A stretch of DNA of 64,000 nt, from contig NW_024104358.1 in NCBI RefSeq assembly GCF_003945595.2, forward strand, positions 124,001 through 188,000, in the 5' to 3' direction. Both the position numbers and the translations under genes were made by a program. Of this stretch, positions 39,201 through 49,970 are shown piece by piece. Below the pieces are notes generated by a model, which was not told where the DNA came from, searched no databases, and saw nothing but the letters and a program-made list of their open reading frames with translations. Every line of letters starts with the position of its first letter. Position 1 is the first letter of the stretch. The DNA comes from Pipra filicauda (lineage: Eukaryota; Chordata; Aves; Passeriformes; Pipridae).

Positions 39201-42200
39201 GAGCCAGAAAAATCTGCCCAGAAAGTCTGTTTTTAATTTTGGGTTTGTGTTTCTCTTGTTCACTTCTCGTCCCCTTTACTGATACGAGGATCAACACAAC
39301 AGCCTGTCTTGCACCAGGCTTTTAACACTATCACTCCAGAACAGAAAACAATTTGTACAGTTCTTATCTTTGATCTTGAGCCAGGGCAGTGGTACTGAAC
39401 AGTTACTATGTAAGATGTAAAGCTAATGAAAAACTTCAACTGTGGCTTGTGATCTGTTCAAATTACTTTCCATTTCCAGAATTGTATTGTGTGACCAGCA
39501 GCACCCCTTGCTAGGATCCAGGGTGCTGGGTAGTCGCAGACCTTTATACAAGAGCAAACTCATAGAAACAACCAAGGGCTGTCAGGTCACCTGCAACCTG
39601 CTGTATCCTCAGCATGGTCCTCTTTTTCACAGTAAAGTGACAGAGCTCACAAGGAATCAAATCATTGTCATCTCCTACATCCAGTGTCCACCCTCTCCTC
39701 AGATGGGGTAAGGTTTGTGATCTTTGACCAAGGAAAGAAAGAGTTGACAAAAACCCTGTGGAGTCAAACAGACCGAACATCTTGGCAAAAATTCTTCACT
39801 TCATTAATTCCAATGCGCAAAGTCACAACTTTACTGGACAGAATTATTGACTAAGTATCACTTGTGACATTTGTAAATTCCCCAGCAGAGTTCAACCCTA
39901 TACTTGTTCTCTCTTAACAACTTTCTCTAAAAGCTATCAGATCCCTCTATACCTCCGCATAAGCTCAAGTAGACAGAGTGGAAAATTTCCACTAGAAATA
40001 TGGATCATTATCTTCAGTCTTATATGGGGGGGGGGGGGGGGGGGCAGCAGAAAAAAGGAAAAAGAAAAGAGGTCACTAGCATCAGAAGCTTGGCAGACAA
40101 CACCCTGATGTGTAAGTTGAGTGTTATACCCCAAAACCCCAGTTTCTACATACAACAAGATACTGCATCATTTTGTGTATCTGGTTGTTTTGTCAGCCCA
40201 ATAATAATCCAAATAAGATTTAAGCACCACCAAATTTTTGATCATACTGCTAGAAGGCATTCCAGCTTTGTAATCAGAAGTGTATTTTCAGGACAAAGTG
40301 CTACAAGAACAAAATGTTATTCTTAAAGTTATAAAAAGATCATTTTAGAAACTCAATTTCTGCCATTATGAATGCTGGCTGTCATGACAATCAGTCTGAG
40401 CATTTTTGTCAGTTTCTCAGAGCCTTTATTATTTTATTTTATTTTCAAATTCATCCTGTTACCAAAGTAAAACAACTGCAACTTCTTTTTTATTAAAATA
40501 ATTCATATAATTACTTAAGGAATATTTAACAACCAGCTTTTATATACAGATCTATTTGCCTAAATTTTCTGAGTGCCCACATTTTCTTGAAGAAATCCAT
40601 ACCACAAGCAGTGCAGGTATATGTGGATTACAGACTGAACTTAGTCCTTGAATCTAATGCTACAGTTTTACCATGCAATTTTCCTTCAGCAAAAGAACAT
40701 GAATGGTAAAGTGTTAACCCCATTAAAAGTCAAGGCAAAGCTTGCACGGACTGTAATGAGACTGGGATTTCACCCAAGGTGTTCAACTGTGGTTTGGGAA
40801 AGCGAATAAAAGTACATCCATTACTGTAACAAGTACTTACCTGCTAGCCAGACTGAGCAATTCATGTCTATCGGCTACTGCAGATTTCTTTTCCAGTTCC
40901 CACAACATCACATTGATCAGGTATGAATTCTTAATTACAATGGGCACTTCTTCAAACATGTTTTCATATGCAATATTTGCTTTTTTCAAGCTGTGAGAAA
41001 AAGTTAAAGAATATTTACCAATATAACCAGTACTTCTCTTATTCTCTTTGTTGAACTGCTGCTCCAACAATTGGCAATTTTGTAAAAACTCTTGACTGTC
41101 ATAGTCCCACAATCTAACACGAGTGAAGTTTTGGTAAGAGCGCATTTGCATGGCAAAACCTCACGTTTATAAAGACTAGGAAAAGCTGCTCTAGGAAAAA
41201 CTCTCACAAGTCAAGCAGCTGCCTTGCTTGCTAATACATTACCTACATGAAAAAGCCTCCAGCAACAGACTGTACTGACAGGATTAACTCTGCCCCTTCC
41301 AAAATATTTTACTGATTTCCCTGCCATCAGGGTTTCTTAAATAAAAGTGAACCGTTAGTTACCACATGACACTAAAATATATTCAACATCATAACTGCTA
41401 CAATGAAAAACGATTTCCCAAATAGCTGAATAATTAAAATTTTTAATGACCAAAAAATAAGATTCACAAAATAGCCTATGTTTTGGAATAATTAAATTCT
41501 ATGGTGAATATTAAAATATAAACTTCCAGTGTGTATTTTTTTACAATATGCACATAAAAAACTATTGCTATTGCTTTATAATAAAGCAGACAGTAATACC
41601 TTCCATTAAATCTGGAAATAAAAGCATGATCTATAAGTTTCTAAGGAAATACAGCCTTAACTTCTCTGTATTCATATTGGATTTTGGAATAAAATTTTTT
41701 TCAATTTTGCCTCCTCCCCCCCTCCTTTTTTTTTTTTTAGACTAATCACAAATTTGTTTGTTCATTATGGAAATGTTTAGACACCAAGCAACGAAATGAT
41801 TATGTTTTTTCTCAGTGAAGTAATTTTAACACGTGCTTGTGCTTTTGCTGTTGAATAGTTAGCTGCTGGAGGAAAAGGATGCCAGCTAAGGCCTACATCT
41901 GTAACAAGCAGCTCATCTTCTGAAACAGAGTAATTATCCTACTTTACTCCAGAAGATTGTGTCCACATGGGGGAGTTAATTTGGAATAAATACACAGCAA
42001 CAGCTATTCCAGAATACCTGTTCTATTTTCCTTCAAGACAGATCAGGTATTTCCCTTCCTCCATTTCTTTTTGTCTGTTTTTGGCTCTGTCCCCAGATAC
42101 AGCTATCTTCTCCGTGGTCCTCTCAGCACATCCACTGACTAGCCCCAAAATCAGTTCAAGTTCCAGCACTTACCCTGATGCCTAAAGACTGACTTTCATG

Positions 42201-44148
42201 CCCTCTCAGCCCCCTGTATCAGTGCTCATCTACCACTACCCACATAGATCCATTTTTCCAGCACGCACTGTACACGAGATTTTAAAACACAGTGTTTCAT
42301 TATCCCATGTACTATTCTGCACCCCAAATTCAGCAAACCCTGTGAGAAAACATTCTTTGAAGTTACTTACGCTTCTGGAGAGAAGTCTTTTTCTTTGCAA
42401 ACTTCCATCAGTTTGGGAGTCAGCCTATATGCCTTCAGGGACAAAGACCCTTGGGCAGTCTTAATGGGATCTATTCATTAAAAATGGAGGAATCATAATA
42501 TCAGCAGTATTAACAAACCCAGATTGCCTTTTTTATTTTTAAATATCTGAGTGACATAAACAGGAGGAAAATAACTACGTAGTCCTATTAACAAAAATTA
42601 AGACAATGAACACAAAAAAGACACTATAGCAAAGGCGATCCTATTGTACTGCGAGGTAAAATACATCCAACAATATCTAGTGAAGTGAATTAGTAAACTT
42701 AAGTTGGAGAACATGGGGGGGACCTAGACCCATTCTACTCACATTATTTCCACATTAAAGGTCCAATTCACATTTTCTTTTCTTTCATATGAATTATCCA
42801 CAGAACGTACGTAACAGCGACCTCATTTAAATAAAGATTTTTCCTTCCAGCTATTATGCAGTAAATTAAAATATTCATTAAACTATATTTTATATTAAGA
42901 AATGTAATTTTAGAGTAGCAATAAGCTAATTCAGATCAAGTTGCCATGCTGCTCCGTGTATGTCAATGTAACTGGTATATAAAAAGATTCGTTTTGCCTT
43001 GACATACTCTGCTGAATTTAGGGGGAAATTTTCTAAACAAACTGTTACATTCCTTGGACAAAGAAGCTTAACACTTGCAGCATGATAACGGCTGAAGCAT
43101 GCCAACATGAGAATAAAAGCTGTGTTAACATTCATGTTGTCTGAAACTTAACACAGTAAAACTTTTAGCAATCGGTGATAAAATGAAAACCAAAATAGAC
43201 TGAAACAAGTGGAAAATTCATCAAGGTCTGATGATGCAATGTTTCCAGCCAATATAAGTATACTTTAACAACTTGTTCTTTACTGTAATCCAATTGTTAA
43301 CATACTGAAACAATTTTGGGGCAGCTCATAAGATTGATCGTATTCATTAGTATTTTTTCTGACAGATACTCAGGACGTTACATTTACTTCTCAGCTGGAA
43401 ACTATATGCAAGTCTGCCAGATATGGCAAACTGTGAGTGTTTGGGGAGGGGGAGGCTATAAAGCTGTTAAATTGCCTACGGTTCTGATACAGCACAGAAC
43501 ATCTGGTCTGGAGAGCTTGAGGAAACACCATTAAATAGGCAGAAAAGAAAAAAATCTTTGTGCTAAGAAACAGTCCAGGTTTTGTATGCTTCTGTCAGAG
43601 GTATAAAAAAAACTTGGCAATTCGTGCGATGATTGGTCAGTCACGTACAGAGCCAGACACGCTAGCAAGCGGGGTTTGTTAGACATCTGGTCGGGTTCCA
43701 CCAGCCCCTTCCACGAGGGAGGGGAGATGAAGGAATAAAAATGAAGCAGCTACTCCAGCATTCCAAAACGTACACATCAGGGCTCTGATAGCAAGAAAAA
43801 TAAACAGAAAGAAGGAAACCCTGTCTAGACTTAGCTGCTGCTGAGGCTGCCGTAGACACAGGGTTGGTATTTACTCGAAAAGGCCTGCCAGGCTACTCTT
43901 ACAGGCAAAAGACAGAATACAAAAATAGTAATAATAATATTAAGAGGGGAAAAGAATAATAAAGGAAACCTCATACTAACCGTAAATGAGAACTACAGAC
44001 TCCTCAATTGCGTGCTGGTAGCTGAACTGGGAGTCCAGGAGGGCACGAGTGACAAAAGAGCCATAGTACGTGGACTGGTACCAGCCAACGTGAAGATGAT
44101 CAATGTTTACGTGGCGGAGGCTTCGCATCATTTCCATCTGGTATTGAA
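27157..44148 (-). CDS. EIF3H: EIF3H, eukaryotic translation initiation factor 3 subunit h (partial; exons 3-8 of 8)
   Basis: Six exons on the minus strand splice into one frame of about 256 residues that I recognise as eIF3h from the middle of its MPN domain to the stop codon. Exon sizes are 168, 100, 150, 121, 133 and 98 coding bases, and every junction keeps phase with GT/AG ends. In the family, eIF3h belongs to the PCI/MPN core of eIF3, which binds the 40S subunit in the cytoplasm and helps assemble the 43S pre-initiation complex. Its MPN domain is a catalytically dead relative of JAMM proteases. Here the stretch matching the JAMM metal site reads GWYQSTY rather than GWYHSHP, so both metal-binding histidines are absent. 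The C-terminal third is a helical, Gln-rich region ([15 protein letters not shown]) followed by a proline-rich segment (PPQPPPR) and the conserved tail ending ALQDYNN. Exons 1-2 (about 96 residues, with the start codon) were not seen up to 64000. Confidence 0.97.
27255..29294 (-). other. EIF3H: EIF3H intron 7
   Basis: 2.04 kb, GTGATG donor to TTTTTGACAG acceptor. AT-rich, with a CA-rich patch at 28189-28217 and no recognised transposon. Frames inside it are not supported as exons. Confidence 0.9.
29295..29427 (-). CDS. EIF3H: EIF3H coding exon 7
   Basis: 133 bases on the minus strand encoding [20 protein letters not shown], then [20 protein letters not shown] and LLIA plus one base of Gly. 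The acceptor is TTTATTTTCAG and the donor is CAG|GTGATG. This is the Gln/Arg-rich and proline-rich linker before the conserved C-terminal tail of eIF3h. Confidence 0.96.
30180..30197. repeat. (CA)n microsatellite
   Basis: Short run of CA repeats (about eight units) in EIF3H intron 6. A looser CA-rich stretch occurs at 28189-28217 in intron 7. Confidence 0.85.
31210..31298 (-). mobile_element. CR1 LINE 3'-end fragment (EIF3H intron 6)
   Basis: The plus strand carries AATCATAGCACAGCTAAGGT, then TGGAAGGGACCTCTGGAGGT and CACCTTGTCCAACCCC followed by the CAGGGCCACCTAGAG block. It is the reverse complement of a CR1 3' terminus. The copy is short, diverged and in the same orientation as EIF3H. Confidence 0.92.
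31731..32519 (+). mobile_element. LTR-like avian dispersed repeat (non-coding) in EIF3H intron 6
   Basis: A block of about 790 bases, more GC-rich than its surroundings. It begins near TTTGTGCAGCAAGGTTTGG and ends GGGTCAATCCACCTCATGA. From memory its sequence matches a repeat common in bird genomes, including the segments TTTATTTCTCATCACCCTAC, TGGTAATAAATTAAAGTAAT and CAGCTGAGGAGGGGAGCG. The order fits a solo LTR: a TATA-like CATTTAAG near 31902, then AATAAA at 32326-32331, then about 190 bases to the end. No gag, pol or env sequence is seen, and long frames in it look accidental. I cannot name the family or show a target-site duplication. It lies antisense to EIF3H, 131 bases from the exon 6 donor. 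A non-LTR repeat family remains possible. Confidence 0.6.
32326..32331 (+). promoter_or_regulatory. AATAAA within the LTR-like repeat
   Basis: Canonical hexamer on the plus strand inside the repeat, antisense to EIF3H, in the place expected for the polyadenylation signal of an LTR. It would not act on the EIF3H transcript. Confidence 0.45.
32651..32771 (-). CDS. EIF3H: EIF3H coding exon 6
   Basis: 121 bases on the minus strand. One base completes Ser, then [20 protein letters not shown] and [20 protein letters not shown] follow. The sequence is predicted helical and becomes Gln-rich. The acceptor is ATTTCAG. The donor is CAG|GTTGGT, weaker than consensus, with another GT (GTAACA) four bases downstream. 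An 8.07-kb intron separates it from exon 5, and an LTR-like repeat starts 131 bases past its donor. Confidence 0.96.
36682..36719 (+). repeat. G-run cluster with quadruplex-forming pattern
   Basis: Five runs of three to five G within 38 bases (GGGTGGGAGGGG, then GGGGGTAGGGGG after a 14-base spacer). The minus strand, which is EIF3H sense, is C-rich. It lies in intron 5. Quadruplex formation is a sequence-pattern inference. Confidence 0.5.
38489..38701 (+). repeat. A/C-rich low-complexity block (AAAAC/AACC-like)
   Basis: About 210 bases made almost only of A and C on the plus strand, with runs of AAAC, AAAAAC and AACC units and few other bases. It produces spurious Lys/Asn/Gln/Pro-rich or Phe/Val/Leu-rich frames. 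It lies in EIF3H intron 5, so the transcript would carry a long GU/UUUG-rich stretch here. Confidence 0.9.
40026..40044 (+). repeat. Poly(G) homopolymer, 19 bases
   Basis: An uninterrupted run of 19 G on the plus strand (C on the EIF3H sense strand) in intron 5. It follows TTATAT and precedes a purine-rich stretch of about 30 bases. Length is likely polymorphic or error-prone in assembly. Confidence 0.95.
40841..40990 (-). CDS. EIF3H: EIF3H coding exon 5
   Basis: 150 bases on the minus strand encoding [20 protein letters not shown], then [20 protein letters not shown] and RHELLSLAS plus two bases of a Ser codon. The donor CAG|GTAAGT matches the consensus perfectly and the acceptor is CTCACAG. 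This segment, with EVPIVIKNS and [10 protein letters not shown], is a well-conserved signature of eIF3h. Confidence 0.96.
40991..42370 (-). other. EIF3H: EIF3H intron 4
   Basis: 1.38 kb of AT-rich sequence with a C/T-rich stretch near 41710-41740. No repeat or gene recognised. Confidence 0.9.
42371..42470 (-). CDS. EIF3H: EIF3H coding exon 4
   Basis: 100 bases on the minus strand encoding [20 protein letters not shown] and [12 protein letters not shown] with split codons at both ends (Asp at the 5' junction, Ala at the 3' junction). The donor GC|GTAAGT is strong. The acceptor AATGAATAG has a poor, interrupted pyrimidine tract. The exon covers the end of the MPN domain, in the usual order after exon 3. 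Confidence 0.95.
42471..43980 (-). other. EIF3H: EIF3H intron 3
   Basis: 1.51 kb. The half next to exon 3 (about 43620-43860) is richer in CpG and GC than the rest and includes a CCAAT-box-like GATTGGTCAG, but nothing shows promoter function. No transposon recognised. Confidence 0.88.
43981..44148 (-). CDS. EIF3H: EIF3H coding exon 3 (MPN domain core)
   Basis: 168 bases on the minus strand. The exon opens with two bases completing a Val codon, then reads [20 protein letters not shown], continues through [20 protein letters not shown] and ends VVLIY plus one base. The acceptor is TTTAATCTAG at 44149-44158 and the donor is G|GTTAGT. This is the MPN centre. In active JAMM enzymes the same place carries HSHP and a later Ser-x-x-Asp; here both His positions are Gln and Thr, as expected for eIF3h. 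Confidence 0.96.
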
Positions 44149-44710
44149 CTAGATTAAATAAAAAGTATGTTTAAAAAGTAAACTTACACAATTTGTACTA
44201 TTTAGAGAGAAAGCTTGATATTAAATGAGTAAATTGTATTTTATTTTATTTTCATTTTTGCAACTGCCCATAAATTTGTTTACTCGCTGCTGGACTGTCT
44301 TCATTAAAATCCAGAGCTTCCTCAGAGAATAAGACCAGCCTGAGTAAGCAGACTTTTTCAGCTGCATTTAATTGCTAAAGTGATCAACAAACTGTTACAT
44401 GTCATTTACAGTGTGCATTACCTTGCTCATTCATAAAAAAAAAAATTATACTGGGTTTCATTAAGCAGTAACATTTTACCAATTAGTAACAAAGACATAT
44501 TGTGATTTAAGTTGCAATACTGACTGGAATTAACTTGTGGAATCAAAAGGAGAATTATTTCATGAGTATAAGAAACAGATTATAAACTATCTGTGTCTTT
44601 TTCACAACAAAAAACTACATTTATGTTAGGAGTTTGGGGGACCAGCGATAGCTGTCAGATAGTTTTGACTGTATTTATCTCCTCTTTTTCAACACTGTTT
44701 CTTCTTTTTA

Positions 44711-44785
44711 GATGTATATAAATACAAAGAATGCGTGTATGTACATACTATTGTATATAATACACACGCATCTATATACAGTAAG
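44711..44785. repeat. Degenerate TA/TG/CA microsatellite tract
   Basis: Alternating purine-pyrimidine stretch (GATGTATATAAATACAAAG through GTATGTACATACTA to ACACGCATCTATATACAG), partly self-complementary, about 560 bases upstream of exon 3 within intron 2. Confidence 0.6.
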
Positions 44786-47465
44786 TTACTTTAAAAAGAT
44801 GACAACTTTTTTTTGTCAGGTTTTTTACACCAACAGCTGTAATGTTTCATTGGACCAACCACATAAATTTTATTCCTACTAAATGCTTCATTCAAACAGA
44901 TCACCTTTATGGAACAGAATTCTATTCAGGAATATTTAACACAATCCCATTGAGCAGAGAAACACACCTTATCACTTATCAGACCTTTTAAACAGACAGA
45001 CACAGTGCCTGCTGGTTAAACTTAAGGAAACAGATTTCAGTGTGATTATCAGATGAACCAATGCTCAGAGCCAACCAACAGGAAATCAAATGCAACAACA
45101 CTACACAATCCTTCAGTTTTGTCTGCAGCTGCAAAAACTACAAAGATAAAACACACACCCCTTATGCATTCATTTTTGTTAATTTTTTTTAAGGCTTCTC
45201 CTTGCGCAGATGAAAACATGATATTCATTATAAAAAAGCAACACAAATTCATTAGGGGCAGAATGTGCCACGTTTTCAGACTCCACTTCATACTTTTTCA
45301 AAAGGAAATAAAATCCAAACATATTAAAGATACTAGGAGACATTTTTCAGGACTTGACAAATATTTTTCCAACTTATCACCCACCCTTACAGCACAAACT
45401 ACATTCTACAGTCTCTGGCCCTTTTCTTTAAACTGCCATATCTGACTGACTGTATTTTTAAAGTAACACTTATAAACACTTATATAAATCCTTGCAGATT
45501 TCTTCTATCAGTGTATGTTGGTGGTTGCATTCTACTTCACAGTACCTTAATAGAAATGGCTTGAAATTAGTGTTTCATCCAGGGCACCATGATAATACAA
45601 CACCCCAAAACTAGTACAGCAAACCCACCCAAGCTTCAGTCCCTAACGCTCAGTCAGCAAAGGCCTGCACCGTGTGCCTGCTTCTAAACCAAGGCCCATC
45701 TAGAGATGCCACCACACTCTTCAGCAGAGCCTGTAGAACTGATCTAACAGCTATTTCAAAGTCAGAATAAAAACCTTCCCCCTGCCAGGTCAAAGGAAGT
45801 TCACTGTACAACTTCCAGAAACAGTGGTCAGTCTGAAGCTCCTCATCCAGCAGTCCCGATGCTTCAGCATCTCGACATTTCTCTCAAAAGCAAAGCTAAG
45901 ATCTAGCTTGTCAAAGAAGCTCAGTCCTTAAACTTAAAAGGTTTTGGTTGATTTTTTGGGGGGCAGACCTCAGAACACAGACCTCCCCAGAACAAACTAA
46001 AAGACTCCTGCTCTGACCACAATTTTTAATTAAAAAAGCATATGATCCAGTTATTAAATGTAGCTAGAATGAATTATTTTGGTTAAAATAAGTTTTTCAA
46101 AGTTATTATCTGTGTGGAAAGCAAGACTTGTTTTTCACATGACTTGCTGCAACATGCTAAAAAAATGAAATTATGGTTAGATCCTTTCTAGCCAAATGAA
46201 GCCAAAAAGAGGAAACAATAGAAAGGATTTTCAAAAGCAGCTGAAAGAGATAAAAGATTTTGTAAGAATGAAATGAAATGTGGACTTTTAGATAGCTGAG
46301 CTAGACTGCTCCTTGCAGTGGCAATTCTCTTGTAATTGTGGACATTGCCAAAGCAGGAGTGGTCATGTAATGATGGGGAAAAAATACTCAGATATAGATT
46401 CCAATGAAATCATGTGGTTGACACATCCAGATAATTCCTCCCTTGAGAAGTGCCATACTGAAGAGTGGGAATACTCTAAGAAAACCTCCAGATTTTTTAG
46501 AGTCAAATAAAGGTATATAATACTCTTAAAAGTGTTCATCTGAGAGGTAACTGGTAACCAAGTTCCAATATAACTTCTTTTCTGAAAAAAACATGTAACT
46601 GAGCATGATATAAGAGATATTGTCGAGAAGAAAGAGGACTCAACGAAAACCACCCAGATTTCTAACTCAGCAATTCCTCCTCTCATGACTGTTAGCAGTT
46701 AGATGATAATGAAGGCAATAGTGGAAAAAATGTCAAAGAACCAATAAAGCATCAATAGCTAACATCTTTGCCTTAGGAAAACAACTGCAGAAATTAAAAC
46801 ATGATGCAGTCCCCACCAGGGAGAAATGGAAACTCTTTTAACCAAACATATATATTTTATAACATGTATTAGTAGCTAGATAGCTCCAACAAGCTGCCAA
46901 CTTGCACAAATGGATAACAAATGGATAAAAGCCCCCAAGTTGCTTTTGTTGATACCATCACCACTGTTTCTTTACATCATTTGCCCAGTATGCAGAACAT
47001 CATCTTTCTACCTAGAAGTTTAGCACAGACTGGGCAAAAGCTCACTCCTCCTTCTACATAGTCCTCAATCTGCAAGGATTTGGGATAGTCATGCACTTTT
47101 TCTAATAAATTCATTGTTCCATGTCATAGTCCTTCCCAAGTCACACTGCAAAGTTGCCACTAAAAAGTGCCACTAAGTCTGAGAGCACCCAGAACTGAGG
47201 TGAGCAAAGAAAAGGGCAGGGAACAACTAGACCAGGATGCTTCCCCCCTTTACCCCACATTTAAACAGCGTACCTACATCTTAAAGCAAAGCATTTGTTC
47301 AGGGGTGTCCTTACGAGAAGGAAACCCCACAGTTGTGTTTGCACTTCTCGGTGGTGCTGCTTGCATTGAGAATGCACAACCTTTTGTCTCCTGAGCCATC
47401 ATGCACCTCCTGAACACCTTTCTGGGGTGGATTTTTTTAACAGAAGATTCTCTTTTGCTGTTATT

Positions 47466-47485
47466 AAAAAAAAAAAAAAAAAAAA
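47466..47485 (+). repeat. Poly(A) run, 20 bases
   Basis: Twenty uninterrupted A in EIF3H intron 2, followed by CACACCC. It could be a retroposon tail, but the 300 bases before it match nothing I recognise and no duplicated target site is evident. Confidence 0.85.
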
Positions 47486-48339
47486 CACACCCTCCTCCCT
47501 CTAAAAGGGTGATATTTTGTTAGTTTGCAAACAAATGGGGCTGGATTAATGAAGCTAGAAAGTGTTACTATAATTTGTTTAAAGCAGAAAAAGTGTAAAA
47601 CTATGCAATATGGGTATTTTGTTTGAATATGACTGACTTGTGTGTATTTGTATTAGCAAAATGCCTCAACTGAAAAACCTTGACAGTAGACCCTGTTACA
47701 GTAGATTGGTGGGTATTTTTCCCCCTGAACTCGATTTATTTTAATAAATATAAAAGATTGAAGTAAATACTAAAATAACAAAGACATTGTTTTTTTTCTA
47801 AAAAGTACTGGCAACATTAGTGGCTTTGTCTGGGCTTTAACATTTAGAAGATATATACCCTATGTTACTAACAAAGCCCAACAAAATTATATCATATATC
47901 AGATACAAGGCCAAGAACTGAGCACTGATGTGATGACCCGTTCAACACTGGGACAATTCAGCCATGTTTTCTATACCTTAAAATATCCTTGGTCTATAAC
48001 TTCACTATTTGAAAACCTGATTTAAGAATAGGTCAAATAGGCTGAGGGATTGAAAAAAGGTCCATATGATTATTTTAAAATGCAAACAAATCTAAGACTC
48101 CGGAGTTTCACAACAACTAGCAAATTCACAACCTTCTTGAAGTAACAGCTTATTCCTAAAACACTTCCAAAACAAGTGTTCTTGCAGTAACCTGATATAT
48201 GATGGAAGTTTACTTATCACTAAATTGTTTCTTTACAAACAATTCATTAGAATTCACCTCTCATGTGGTCATATACACATGTGCATGTTGCTGAAATTTA
48301 GTCTTTAAATAGTTACCATTACCATCAGAGGAGATGCAT

Positions 48340-48720
48340 TTCCACCCGGGTACATTCAGATTGCCAGTAAACATTACGACATGTGAGATCCTGATCAAAG
48401 GTGGCCTGGAGGCAATACATTTGATGACACCTCAGATGCTCAAGGCCTTAATTTCCAAAACATTCTTTAAGTTGATATGCCTTAAGAAATTTGGTTTCAA
48501 AAGTAGCAACCAACATGCCTCCTAAAAAGCCAAGGCCCACCCCAGTGGAAGACCTTTGTACCCGGTATGACGAGCCACAGACTGACCGGTTTTACGCTGC
48601 TCCTCACCCAGTTCACTGCAGTGGACCCTGCACAAAGTAGGCAACAATCAACATCTGCGTAGCCTTCAGTCTGCATTTCACAATTAAATGCTTGTCTTGA
48701 CTCACGTTGCACGAATTTGT
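48340..48720. other. Unexplained patch with exon-like and CpG-bearing sequence
   Basis: Within AT-rich intron 2, 48513-48635 has several CpG (CCCGG, GACGAG, ACCGG, TACGC) and balanced composition. On the plus strand an ATG at 48513 opens a short frame, MPPKKPRPTPVEDL, that runs 41 codons to a stop. On the minus strand a 71-codon frame covers the same bases. Neither resembles EIF3H exon 1 or 2 or any protein I recognise. A retroposed fragment, an unrecognised repeat or a non-coding exon are all possible. Confidence 0.3.
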
Positions 48721-49861
48721 CCTTTCACTATGTGCTCAAATAGCAAAAGGTGCATAGGCCTTCACGAGGGCAAGTCACTGGTTCAAGAACAAGGTGGACC
48801 TTTACTGCTCCCTCACCCTCAACAGCCTCCTCAAACCTGAAGATGGATATTGTTTCCTTGCAGAATGTTGAACACCCAGAAGACAGATCAACCAAAACTA
48901 CCTAAAATTTACTCAGGACTAGGCATACTTTCCATGGTACACAACAATCCATTAGAAGAGCCAGCACCCAGCTTCTGCACTAACACTTCTCTGAATTTAA
49001 CTGGCAAAACGAAATGTGGCAAATTTTGGTTAATCTGGTCAAACTATATTGAAAAACAGCTATATTGAAAAATATCCCTTTTATAGCACCACTACTAACG
49101 TGGATAGTATTTTTAAGGCAGTAATTTGTCTCTTTTGAAGTGCTACCATGTGGTAGTATGCGTACTGAACAAGTGCTATACACTTCACAGCACAAAAAAT
49201 TTGGGTTTTTCTATACATATTAACTTTGCCAAACCACATGTATGCTTCAGACAGTATCTTCAATGACTAACCCGAGTTAGCAGATGCTAGTTCAAGGAGC
49301 CAGCATATGCATTTGAAAAGAAGGAAAATTGATTTATTTAATTTAATTTAGCACAGAGAATTATGGAGACAACAGATTAATTCGTTCCCCTCCACACACA
49401 CAATCTCAATTAATTGTCTAAAAAACTATGAATAACAATAACCTCATCTATTGATAACAATTCCAATTGTGAACATACAAATATAAGTAATACCACAAAC
49501 AACTTGTTCTGGTTAAAAAATAAAAATAAAAAGGATGGGCAAAGAGAAATAAGAATTCACAATTAATTCCAGCAGAGGCAATGTTTTATCTGAAAAAGCC
49601 TTTAGATACTGCTGAAATATATTTCCTAAGCTAAACTATGTGCCACATATGCATACAAATACTTGCAGATTTTTATCTATATCCAACCACCTCACACGCA
49701 CGCTTCTCCCAAGACAAATGCACAAGCTCAGTAACTCAACAATTCTCCTATTCAGGGAGGAAAAAAAATTAAAAGTAAATATTGCCTTCCTCAATAATAT
49801 TAATTTCCTCCTCTGAAATATCAAGTCAGGGTTACAAAACAGTACTGTATTTTATGCACTT

Positions 49862-49970
49862 TTGCTATACCGGGCTGAGAGCACCTGATCTCCTCTAAAC
49901 TTGGAAGCTAAGCAGACCAGGGCCTGCAAGAATCTGAATGGGAAAAAATCACCTGAAAATAGGCAAAAGT
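49862..49970 (+). pseudogene. 5S rRNA-like sequence (5S pseudogene or 5S-derived SINE head)
   Basis: About 105 bases align almost without gaps to vertebrate 5S rRNA. GGAAGCTAAGCAG (49903-49915) is identical to the 5S box A region. CTATACC, CTGATCTC, GGGCCTG and GAATGGGA fall in the right order and spacing. The 5' GCCTACGGC end is missing and the intermediate element and box C are altered, so a functional RNA is unlikely. It lies in EIF3H intron 2, antisense to the gene. It may be a retroposed 5S copy or the head of a 5S-derived SINE such as the amniote AmnSINE1 type; I see no clear tRNA-like part or tail after it. Confidence 0.8.

Larger units (their letters stand above)
32772..40840 (-). other. 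EIF3H: EIF3H intron 5
   Basis: 8.07 kb, GTAAGT donor to ATTTCAG acceptor. It holds the G-run cluster (36.7 kb), the A/C-rich block (38.5-38.7 kb) and the poly(G) run (40.03 kb), plus a 13-base T run near 36548. No other gene or recognisable transposon is seen. Confidence 0.88.

Noticed and set aside
47161..47485. Possible processed pseudogene ending in the 20-A run
   Set aside because: No recognisable coding sequence, poly(A) signal or flanking duplication before the run.
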